A stretch of DNA of 7,202 nucleotides, taken from positions 1-7,202 of the forward strand of contig JADIML010000181.1 of NCBI GenBank assembly GCA_017694765.1, written 5' to 3'. The stretch's first letter is position 1, and every line of letters starts with the position of its first letter. The notes beneath the pieces were generated by a model that made no database searches, was not told where the DNA came from, and saw nothing but the letters and a program-made list of their open reading frames with translations. Position numbers and translations under genes: made by a program. The stretch comes from Candidatus Scybalomonas excrementavium (GTDB lineage Bacteria > Bacillota > Clostridia > Lachnospirales > Lachnospiraceae). Shown in pieces: positions 1-5,372 of the stretch.

Positions 1-110
1 CTTAACTTTCCTGAATTCAATGATAAGAGTGCAATCTCTGTTGATGCAAAGAAAGCATTTACTAAAATTAAAATTAACTGTATCAATATTTGTTGGGGAA
101 TCGAATCCAT
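1..110 (-). CDS. CNNM/CorC (hemolysin C) family membrane protein, N-terminal fragment
   Basis: Only the first 36 codons lie in the window; the gene continues past base 1. The peptide opens with a short polar stretch, then a hydrophobic helix rich in Leu and Ile, followed by NAFFASTEIALLSLN. This matches the start of the CNNM (DUF21) domain of HlyC/CorC-type proteins, where a first membrane helix leads into a small-residue/STEIA motif. Characterised relatives are Mg2+ (or Co2+) efflux or transport proteins of the cytoplasmic membrane with C-terminal CBS and CorC domains; those parts are outside the window. The ATG at 110-108 is preceded by AAGGAG at 128-123. The spacing of 12 nt is long, but no in-frame start lies closer. 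It is likely cotranscribed with the 46-codon ORF upstream from the promoter at 376-403. Family identity is fairly secure from this motif; the transported ion is not. Confidence 0.75.
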   Translation of the reverse strand, partial: MDSIPQQILIQLILILVNAFFASTEIALLSLNSGKL

Positions 111-175
111 ATACTCTTTTTTCTCCTTTTATTCTTCTTATATACTTATATTGTTTGCTACACACTGCCTATATA

Positions 176-316
176 CTACCCATCATCTTGATAAAATTGA
201 TAGAAATAGAAATAGGCACCATTTATCAAATTGCCCATAATCGGACTTAATAAATCATGCCTTCGTATTTCCTCTATATAATTATCCTTGGCAGTTTCAC
301 TGTCAGAATCGTCCAT
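176..316 (-). CDS. Small 46-aa protein or leader ORF upstream of the CNNM gene
   Basis: I do not recognise this protein. An ATG at 316-314 is preceded by a strong AAGGAG (329-324) with 7-nt spacing, and about 53 nt further upstream lies the expected start site of a near-consensus promoter. The product has 46 residues. The first eleven are highly acidic (MDDSDSETAKD), the middle is mixed (EEIRRHDLLSPIMGNLI), and the tail is rich in Tyr and Phe before DDG. The frame is open 20 codons further upstream to an ATG at 376, but that ATG lies on the -10 hexamer and has no ribosome site, so the shorter start is preferred. It ends 65 nt before the CNNM start. It could be a real small protein, a regulatory leader peptide, or a chance ORF. 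The ribosome site plus promoter favour translation. Confidence 0.5.
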   Translation of the reverse strand: MDDSDSETAKDNYIEEIRRHDLLSPIMGNLINGAYFYFYQFYQDDG

Positions 317-367
317 TCTTGTACTCCTTCTTTTATCTAATATATTTTTTATGAAATCCAAATATGG

Positions 368-385
368 TTGATACAATTATATCAA
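368..385. promoter_or_regulatory. 18-bp near-perfect palindrome over the -10 (candidate operator)
   Basis: TTGATACAATTATATCAA reads the same on both strands except for one symmetric pair (16 of 18 positions). It covers the whole -10 hexamer and reaches the predicted start site of the promoter at 376-403. A repressor bound here would block RNA polymerase. Part of the symmetry comes from the TATAAT itself, so it may be partly coincidental. No regulator gene for this unit is in the window. Confidence 0.4.
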
Positions 386-403
386 ATAGAACTTTTTTGT
401 CAA
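376..403 (-). promoter_or_regulatory. Near-consensus sigma-A promoter for the small ORF and CNNM gene
   Basis: On the minus strand a perfect TTGACA -35 (403-398) and a perfect TATAAT -10 (381-376) are separated by 16 nt. Transcription would start near 369, giving a leader of about 50 nt before the ATG at 316. It points away from the operon terminator at 485-513, so it begins a separate transcription unit. Confidence 0.8.
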
Positions 404-484
404 GATATTGAAATTCTTTTTATTCCATTCACTGCTCCTATTCTTCTCATAATATATCAAAAAATAAAAATTTATCTATTGTAT

Positions 485-513
485 AAAAAACCCTAGATTT
501 CCTATCTCTAGGG
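485..513 (-). terminator. Rho-independent terminator of the nucleoside operon
   Basis: Minus-strand RNA forms a perfect 7-bp stem, CCCTAGA with TCTAGGG (513-507 and 497-491), closed by a 9-nt loop and followed directly by six U residues (490-485). It lies 12 nt beyond the aldolase stop codon and closes the six-gene operon. It sits upstream of the next promoter at 376-403, so the CNNM unit is transcribed separately. Confidence 0.9.
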
Positions 514-525
514 CTTTTCTTATTA

Positions 526-1185
526 TCAATGCTTTTTTACATTTTTCCCATAATTTTGAAATTTATGTTTCATAACTTCCATTTCATCTCGATCTAAAAT
601 AACTGGATCTCCTACGCTTTTGGCAATGCAATATATTTTGGAACAATATTCTACTTCTTCAATTACATTAAATGCCTTATCTAAGTTGATTTCTCCACCT
701 AAAATTCCATGGTTTGCTAAGATAACTGCCTTTCTATCACGCATTGCTTCATAGGCATTCCTTGATAACTGTTCTGTTCCAAACGTTGCATACTCTGCAA
801 CCCTTATATCTTCTCCTGCAACAGCAACCATGTAATGTGTTGGTTTTAATGGCTCGCGCAAACAACTTAAAACCGTTCCATAAACAGTATGTGCATGAAT
901 AATAGCTTGTAAATCTTCTCTATTTTTATAAAAAACACCATGCATCATCCATTCACTAGATGGTTTTTGTCCAGATTTTGCTTCTAGTACATTTCCTTCT
1001 AAATCAATGATCACTAAGTCTTCTTCTGTCATTTCATAAAAATCAAATCCAGATGGTGTGATGAGAATTTCTTTATCCTTAGGATCATAAAGACTAATAT
1101 TCCCACCTGTACCACTCGTTAAATTATAGTCTACCAATTTTTTTCCATATTTTATAACTTCTTTTTTTTGGGCTTGCGTAAACAT
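526..1185 (-). CDS. Class II (zinc) aldolase, sugar-1-phosphate aldolase of the FucA/AraD family
   Basis: A 219-residue cytoplasmic enzyme of the usual length for L-fuculose-1-phosphate-type aldolases, and the last gene of the operon. The phosphate-binding loop TSGTGGNIS (23-31), TPSG (43-46) and the Ser pair at 76-77 are present. So are the catalytic Glu78 (KPSSEW), the zinc ligands His97 and His99 (HAHT) and His159 (NHG). All match the FucA pattern of Glu plus three His, so the active site looks intact. Family members cleave ketose-1-phosphates to dihydroxyacetone phosphate and an aldehyde. Next to an MtnA isomerase and a nucleoside phosphorylase the likely substrate is 5-deoxyribulose-1-phosphate, methylthioribulose-1-phosphate or ribulose-1-phosphate (inference). 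A class II methylthioribulose-1-P dehydratase (MtnB) shares the fold and is the main alternative. No other late methionine-salvage gene is present, which argues against MtnB. The ATG has AGAGG at 1197-1193, overlapping the stop of the upstream gene. Confidence 0.9.
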   Translation of the reverse strand: MFTQAQKKEVIKYGKKLVDYNLTSGTGGNISLYDPKDKEILITPSGFDFYEMTEEDLVIIDLEGNVLEAKSGQKPSSEWMMHGVFYKNREDLQAIIHAHTVYGTVLSCLREPLKPTHYMVAVAGEDIRVAEYATFGTEQLSRNAYEAMRDRKAVILANHGILGGEINLDKAFNVIEEVEYCSKIYCIAKSVGDPVILDRDEMEVMKHKFQNYGKNVKKH

Positions 1186-1195
1186 TTTTATACCT

Positions 1196-2266
1196 CTATT
1201 CTACATCGATCCATTTTGAGTTATGAATGGCACTTTCATATACAGCATTACAAATACGCACAATATTAGCACCTTCCTCAAATGTAGGATACTTATTATT
1301 TTCTGCATCATTGCTATAAAAATCAGCAATTAATCGTTGAAGTGAATCATTAAATCCATTTCCAAAACCATCTTTTATTATATTTGTCTGTGAAAAATCT
1401 TCATTATAATAAATTTCATTATTATTTTGTGAATTCCAACCAACTGTCATATTAGAACCTGTAATTTCATATGTAAGGTAATTGGAATATCCATGTGATA
1501 TTTCGGATAATACGACAGAGCCAATCGCTCCATTGCTTAATTTAAAGTGGATCAATGCTACATCTTCCGATTCTATATGCACAAGATGTTCTTTTTCTTC
1601 TGGAAATTCTTCCGTTGTATGCATCATTCCATCTTTTAAAACTCGGTCTGGATTAAAGTTTCCAAATATAGCGGATACTTGAACAATTTTTAGCCCCGTA
1701 ACATATTGAACAATGTCAAACCAATGTGTTCCAATCTCTGTTACAGCACGCATTTTGCCTGAAAGTTCTGGTATGTACCTCCAATTATATAACGTTGGTA
1801 GTAAATGAAATTGTTGTAAATAACGCCCATGTACAAAATGTACGGTTCCAAAAGATGTTTTTTGCACAAATTCTTTTACTTTATCTGACATATTATGGTA
1901 TCTAACATTTAGATTAATTGCACATTTTCGTTGTTTTTGAACTGCTAATTGTTCTAATTCTTTCGCTTCTTCATTGGAAAAACATAATGGTTTTTCACAA
2001 ATAACATTTTTTCCTGCTTCTAACAATCGTTTTACAATTTCATAATGCGTATCCGGTGGCGTACAAATATGAACTGCACTAATAGATTCATCAAACAAAA
2101 TCTCTGCTTGTGTTCCATAATGTGGAACATCCCATCTTGCTGCAAAATCTTTGGCTGCTGTTTCTGAACGATCTACAATCGTATATACTTCAATTCCACA
2201 ATTTCTTAATGCTTCTGCATGAGAATGAGAAATAAAGCCGGCTCCTAAAATTCCTACTCTTTCCAT
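1196..2266 (-). CDS. Gfo/Idh/MocA family NAD(P)-dependent oxidoreductase
   Basis: A 356-residue protein of normal family length. The N-terminal Rossmann domain starts with GILGAGF (5-11), followed by the acidic-type dinucleotide site VDRS (31-34), CTPPDTH (68-74) and the family motif CEKPL (90-94), whose Lys92 is the usual catalytic lysine. The C-terminal alpha/beta domain carries EIGTHWFDIVQYVTG (177-191), with the conserved His181 and Asp184. Relatives oxidise or reduce a hydroxyl or keto group of sugars, inositols or amino-sugar nucleotides; substrate cannot be read from the motifs. Its place between isomerase and aldolase genes suggests it handles a sugar or aldehyde linked to the same pathway, but neither deoxyribose salvage nor the DHAP shunt has an obvious step for it. 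The start is set by AGGAGG (2279-2274) 7 nt before the ATG. The gene ends 10 nt before the aldolase. Confidence 0.9.
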   Translation of the reverse strand: MERVGILGAGFISHSHAEALRNCGIEVYTIVDRSETAAKDFAARWDVPHYGTQAEILFDESISAVHICTPPDTHYEIVKRLLEAGKNVICEKPLCFSNEEAKELEQLAVQKQRKCAINLNVRYHNMSDKVKEFVQKTSFGTVHFVHGRYLQQFHLLPTLYNWRYIPELSGKMRAVTEIGTHWFDIVQYVTGLKIVQVSAIFGNFNPDRVLKDGMMHTTEEFPEEKEHLVHIESEDVALIHFKLSNGAIGSVVLSEISHGYSNYLTYEITGSNMTVGWNSQNNNEIYYNEDFSQTNIIKDGFGNGFNDSLQRLIADFYSNDAENNKYPTFEEGANIVRICNAVYESAIHNSKWIDVE

Positions 2267-2289
2267 CGAAATACCTCCTATCTATTTCA

Positions 2290-2305
2290 TCGTTTTTGTA
2301 AACGA
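2290..2305 (-). other. Small hairpin upstream of the Gfo/Idh ribosome site
   Basis: TCGTTT and AAACGA form a perfect 6-bp stem with a 4-nt loop. It lies 10 nt upstream of the AGGAGG site of the Gfo/Idh gene. It has no following U-run, so it is not a terminator. It could help define the 5' end of a processed mRNA, or be chance. Confidence 0.35.
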
Positions 2306-2311
2306 GATTAA

Positions 2312-2368
2312 ATGCTAGAATTTTTGAACAATCCAAAGGAAATCCCTCTCTTTTCAAAATCCTAGCAT
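2312..2368 (-). repeat. Long imperfect inverted repeat in the mtnA-Gfo/Idh gap
   Basis: The arms at 2353-2368 (ATGCTAGGATTTTGAA on the minus strand) and 2312-2328 pair over 16 base pairs with one G-U wobble and one bulged A, leaving a loop of 24 nt. The 163-nt gap that holds it is far longer than the other gaps in the operon (0-14 nt). No U-run follows, so it is unlikely to be a terminator. It may be an mRNA stabilising or processing hairpin that sets different levels of the two downstream genes, an operator, or the scar of a lost segment. Confidence 0.55.
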
Positions 2369-2386
2369 CCATCTTTATTATTACAA
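2359..2386 (-). promoter_or_regulatory. Possible internal promoter before the Gfo/Idh gene
   Basis: On the minus strand TTGTAA (2386-2381) and TAGGAT (2364-2359) are spaced by 16 nt, with a TGn extension before the -10. Each hexamer matches consensus at four of six positions. The -10 falls in the first arm of the long inverted repeat, so the repeat could act as its operator. In AT-rich DNA such matches arise by chance. Confidence 0.25.
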
Positions 2387-2400
2387 TTATTTGAACATTG

Positions 2401-2424
2401 TATAATATTGTTTTTGTTATTATA
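2401..2424. repeat. AT-only inverted repeat just after mtnA
   Basis: TATAATA (2401-2407) and TATTATA (2418-2424) are perfect inverted copies around a 10-nt loop, 5 nt beyond the mtnA stop codon. With no GC pairs and no U-run on the minus strand it is a poor terminator. It may be only AT-rich background. Confidence 0.2.
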
Positions 2425-2429
2425 TTGTA

Positions 2430-3473
2430 TTATTTAATTTCAAATAATTCTTTTAATCCTTCTTTAAATGGTGGTCTTACAACCCCTTTTTCTGTTACAA
2501 TCGCTGTAATCAGTTCGGATGGTGTAACATCAAAAGCAGGATTGTATGTTTTCACTCCTTTTGGAGCTACATAATCACCATTGATAATGGTAATTTCTTC
2601 GCCATTTCTTTCTTCAATTGGAATATCTGCTCCTGTTGCAATTTCCATATCAATTGTTGGTGTTGGAGCTGCAATATAAACAGGAATATTAAAATAATTT
2701 GCTAAAATTGCAACGCCTAATGTTCCAATCTTATTTGCAGTATCTCCATTGCTAGCAATGCGATCGCATCCTACAATAACAGCATTAATTTTTCCTTCTT
2801 TCATGACTTCTGCTGCCATATTATCGGTAATTAAAGTAACATCAACACCTGCATTAAATAGTTCAAATGCCGTTAATCTTGCACCTTGCTGTCTCGGTCT
2901 TGTTTCATCAGCATAGACTTTTAATGTCATTCCTCTTTCTTTTGCAAGATAAAATGGGGATAATGCTGTTCCATATTCTGTTGTAGCTAATGCACCCGCA
3001 TTACAATGAGTAAGAACGGTATCGTTATCTTTTAATAAAGATAATAAATTTTCTCCGATTGCTTTATTAATGGCAATATCAGAATTATGAATATCAATGG
3101 CTGCTTCTTCTAACTGTTTTTTCAATTCTTCTACAGAATCGCCAGTATAATTTGTTACAACCTTTTCCATTTCATGAATTGCCCAGCTTAAGTTTACAGC
3201 AGTAGGACGAGCAGTTTCTAAATACTCACATTGTTTTAATAACTCTGTTTTGAATTCTTCTACTGTATCAATTGCAATATTATTAGCAGCAATGGCAACT
3301 CCATATGCAGCTGTTACTCCAATCGCTGGTGCTCCTCTTACGATCATATCTTTAATGCTGTCAAAAACACCTTGTAATGTATTTAAAGTTACAAATTCCA
3401 CTTCATTAGGAAGTTTTGTCTGATCAATCAAAATTAACTGTTTGTTTTTCCATTCTAAAGTTTTGCAATTCAT
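2430..3473 (-). CDS. mtnA: MtnA-type (deoxy/methylthio)ribose-1-phosphate isomerase
   Basis: A 347-residue homologue of S-methyl-5-thioribose-1-phosphate isomerase, within the eIF2B-alpha-like isomerase fold. Signature segments are RGAPAIGVTAAYG (46-58), TARPTAVNLSWA (87-98), THCNAG (155-160), ADETRPRQQGARLTAFEL (188-205) and VGCDRIASNGDTANKIGT (234-251). Cys157 and Asp237 correspond to the catalytic Cys160/Asp240 pair of the Bacillus enzyme, so activity is expected. The family converts the aldose-1-phosphate to the ketose-1-phosphate. Homologues act on methylthioribose-1-P in methionine salvage and on 5-deoxyribose-1-P in deoxyribose salvage; archaeal relatives use ribose-1,5-bisphosphate. 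None of mtnK, mtnW, mtnX or mtnD is in the window, so classical methionine salvage is not indicated. The neighbouring phosphorylase would supply the sugar-1-phosphate and the aldolase would use the product. AAGGAG lies 7 nt before the ATG, and the upstream cupin ends 14 nt earlier. Confidence 0.93.
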   Translation of the reverse strand: MNCKTLEWKNKQLILIDQTKLPNEVEFVTLNTLQGVFDSIKDMIVRGAPAIGVTAAYGVAIAANNIAIDTVEEFKTELLKQCEYLETARPTAVNLSWAIHEMEKVVTNYTGDSVEELKKQLEEAAIDIHNSDIAINKAIGENLLSLLKDNDTVLTHCNAGALATTEYGTALSPFYLAKERGMTLKVYADETRPRQQGARLTAFELFNAGVDVTLITDNMAAEVMKEGKINAVIVGCDRIASNGDTANKIGTLGVAILANYFNIPVYIAAPTPTIDMEIATGADIPIEERNGEEITIINGDYVAPKGVKTYNPAFDVTPSELITAIVTEKGVVRPPFKEGLKELFEIK

Positions 3474-3487
3474 TGTATGACTCCTTC

Positions 3488-3991
3488 TTACTTATAAACT
3501 AATTCACCTGTTACTTTTTCAATATCTTTTGCGTGCTCAGGGAATTTCTTGAGCATCTCTTCTCTTGAACCAAAAATAAAATCATTATCCATATAGGAAG
3601 GAGACATGGTTGTTCCCATTAAAGTAAATCCCATTGTTCCGCCAGGAATAATTCTAGCACCTTGCCAAACATTTTTCTTTACTAGAACTTGTGGAGTTTC
3701 TCCGTTTAGTAAATCCATACCTAATTTATGGATAGATTTTTCTCCTGTTGCATCATCAATTTGAATAATTTCTACTGGATCCCCATAATAGAAGTGCCAC
3801 ATTTCATCTGCGGATAATTTATGCAAATGAGAAAAAGAGTTTTCTGTTAAGAAATAATAAATAGCAGATCCAACTTTACGATTTTCATAAGTTTCTTCGC
3901 TCTGATAAGTTTCAGCAACTAATCCCCCTTCTTCACTTAATGGAACTAAATTTAACTTTTCAATAATATCTTCCATTGTTAACTGCATCAT
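3488..3991 (-). CDS. DUF985/Cupin_5 family cupin
   Basis: A 167-residue single-domain cupin of the DUF985 (Cupin_5) type, of usual length. The family core is clear: SAIYYFLTENSFSHLHK (42-58), then DEMWHFYYGDP (62-72), with candidate metal or ligand residues His57, Glu63 and His66. PQVLVKKNVWQGARI (100-114), LMGTTMSPSYMDNDFIFG (124-141) and the REEMLKKFP tail (143-151) follow. Family members are small beta-barrel proteins of largely unknown function; sugar-nucleotide epimerase-like or sugar-binding roles have been suggested from structure only. Its place in a sugar-phosphate operon fits an isomerase, mutarotase or binding role, which is inference. The first ATG abuts the stop of the MFS gene with no gap. 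AGGAGG, inside the MFS 3' end, lies 8 nt before it, so the two are probably translationally coupled. The ATG one codon later is a less well spaced alternative. Confidence 0.88.
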   Translation of the reverse strand: MMQLTMEDIIEKLNLVPLSEEGGLVAETYQSEETYENRKVGSAIYYFLTENSFSHLHKLSADEMWHFYYGDPVEIIQIDDATGEKSIHKLGMDLLNGETPQVLVKKNVWQGARIIPGGTMGFTLMGTTMSPSYMDNDFIFGSREEMLKKFPEHAKDIEKVTGELVYK

Positions 3992-5359
3992 TTATTTTTC
4001 CTCCTTTTTATATGAAATTAGATAAATTACAATACCAATCAATGTCATCAATGCTAAAAATAAGAAAATATTTGTATATGGTGTCATTTCTTTTTTATCT
4101 AATGATATAATCGTTGTTTGTATAAATGTTGAATTCAATAAAAATGCTGTTATTGAAATTCCTAACGCATTTGCAACTCGAACGATAAAGTTAAAAATTC
4201 CAATTCCTGTTCCCACTTCTTCTTCATGTAAAGTGGTAATCGCTCTTGTCAATAATGGTGCAAACGATAAAGCATATCCACCTGTAATAATCGTCAATAC
4301 AACAATAACATAATTAACACCAATATAGGATAGACAACCTCCTAATACAAATCCTACAATGATAAGAATTGCCCCTAATGTCAATGTTGGTTTCATTCCA
4401 ATTTTATTAATAACAGAACCTGAGAATATCGCAATAATACCAGATACTGTATATGGCACAATATAAATAAGAGATACTTTTTCTAATGAATAATTAAATA
4501 GTGCCTGTAATAAAAATGGTGTAATAAATACCAAGGCTACTTGAGATAGATAATAGAAAAATGTTGCACATAGTGTAATTACATAATCTTTATTCCCAAA
4601 AAATCTACTTGATACAATTGGATATTTTGCTTTCTTTATATAAAGGCTAAAAATAACGATAAGAACAATTGTTGTAACCAATAATATAATACTTGGATTT
4701 GATATTAAAAAGTTTACATTGATAGAAAAGATCGCTAATATCAAAAATCCAATATAATCCACATTGCTTTTTTGTTTTGGATTATCCGGTAAACATTTTA
4801 AAATAACTGGAAATGCTAATAACGCAATAAATGGAATATAAAAAATACATTGCCATCCTAAGAAAGTGGACATGAAACCACCTGTTAATGTTCCAATTAC
4901 TGTTGAAAGTGTAAAGCTGGCTGTTGAAAGCCCCATCCATATTACTTGTTCACTTGCCGGTAAGTATCGGGCAATTAACACTAAGTATAAAGCGGATGTA
5001 GAAATACCACCAACTGCTTGAATAAAACGCGCGATTACCACCACATAATAAGAACTCTGGAATAATAATCCAATGACAGATGGTATGCAAAATAAAATAA
5101 GGCCCAGTATCAATAATCTCTTTTCACTAAAGAAATCGGTAAAGCTTGAAAAAGCAAAAAAACCAATTGCAATGCCAATTCCACCTAATGAAGCAACCCA
5201 ACTTGCTACATCTGTAGAAATGCTAAATTTCTCAACTAAAATTGGTGTTATTAAATTGAATGCATTATCAATAAGCTGAGTTAAAATTGTTAATAATAAA
5301 ACTACTAAAATAGCAATTCTTACTTTCTTTAATTCTTTCCCTTCTAAAACTGCTTCCAT
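3992..5359 (-). CDS. MFS transporter, DHA2-like (14-TM) type
   Basis: A 455-residue very hydrophobic cytoplasmic-membrane protein. Its length and motif order resemble 14-helix DHA2/TetL-type transporters. Motif A after helix 2 is degenerate (FTDFFSEKRLLILG, 73-86), motif B is ARFIQAVGG (110-118) and the antiporter motif C is GTLTGGFMSTFLGWQ (156-170). A DHA2-like second half carries FLLQALFNYSLEKVSLIYI (282-300). Motif C is typical of proton-coupled exporters, yet the operon is catabolic. Plausible roles are export of the purine base freed by the phosphorylase (the MFS protein PbuE of B. subtilis does this), export of a toxic aldehyde or alcohol, or import of nucleoside. The sequence does not decide among them. 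AGGGGAG (5374-5368) overlaps the phosphorylase stop and sits 8 nt before the ATG. The gene ends directly against the cupin gene. Confidence 0.88.
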   Translation of the reverse strand: MEAVLEGKELKKVRIAILVVLLLTILTQLIDNAFNLITPILVEKFSISTDVASWVASLGGIGIAIGFFAFSSFTDFFSEKRLLILGLILFCIPSVIGLLFQSSYYVVVIARFIQAVGGISTSALYLVLIARYLPASEQVIWMGLSTASFTLSTVIGTLTGGFMSTFLGWQCIFYIPFIALLAFPVILKCLPDNPKQKSNVDYIGFLILAIFSINVNFLISNPSIILLVTTIVLIVIFSLYIKKAKYPIVSSRFFGNKDYVITLCATFFYYLSQVALVFITPFLLQALFNYSLEKVSLIYIVPYTVSGIIAIFSGSVINKIGMKPTLTLGAILIIVGFVLGGCLSYIGVNYVIVVLTIITGGYALSFAPLLTRAITTLHEEEVGTGIGIFNFIVRVANALGISITAFLLNSTFIQTTIISLDKKEMTPYTNIFLFLALMTLIGIVIYLISYKKEEK

Positions 5360-5372
5360 TTTCCCTTCTCCC

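Noticed and set aside
20..250. 76-codon plus-strand ORF with hydrophobic stretches
   Set aside because: It has no ribosome site or promoter and lies opposite the CNNM gene start and the 46-codon ORF, both of which have good ribosome sites. Its hydrophobicity is expected from AT-rich antisense sequence.
526..1185. Aldolase-fold protein as MtnB dehydratase of methionine salvage
   Set aside because: The fold is shared, but no downstream salvage genes (mtnW/X or mtnC, mtnD) are present and the operon ends here. An aldolase gives a complete pathway without them. Not excluded entirely.
1482..1682. 66-codon plus-strand ORF inside the Gfo/Idh gene
   Set aside because: Antisense shadow of a gene with clear family motifs; no start signals.
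2190..2372. 60-codon minus-strand ORF overlapping the Gfo/Idh start
   Set aside because: No ribosome site precedes it, it runs through the hairpin region and overlaps the true Gfo/Idh start in another frame, and it resembles no family I know.
5073..5279. 68-codon plus-strand ORF inside the MFS gene
   Set aside because: Antisense shadow of the MFS coding sequence; no start signals.
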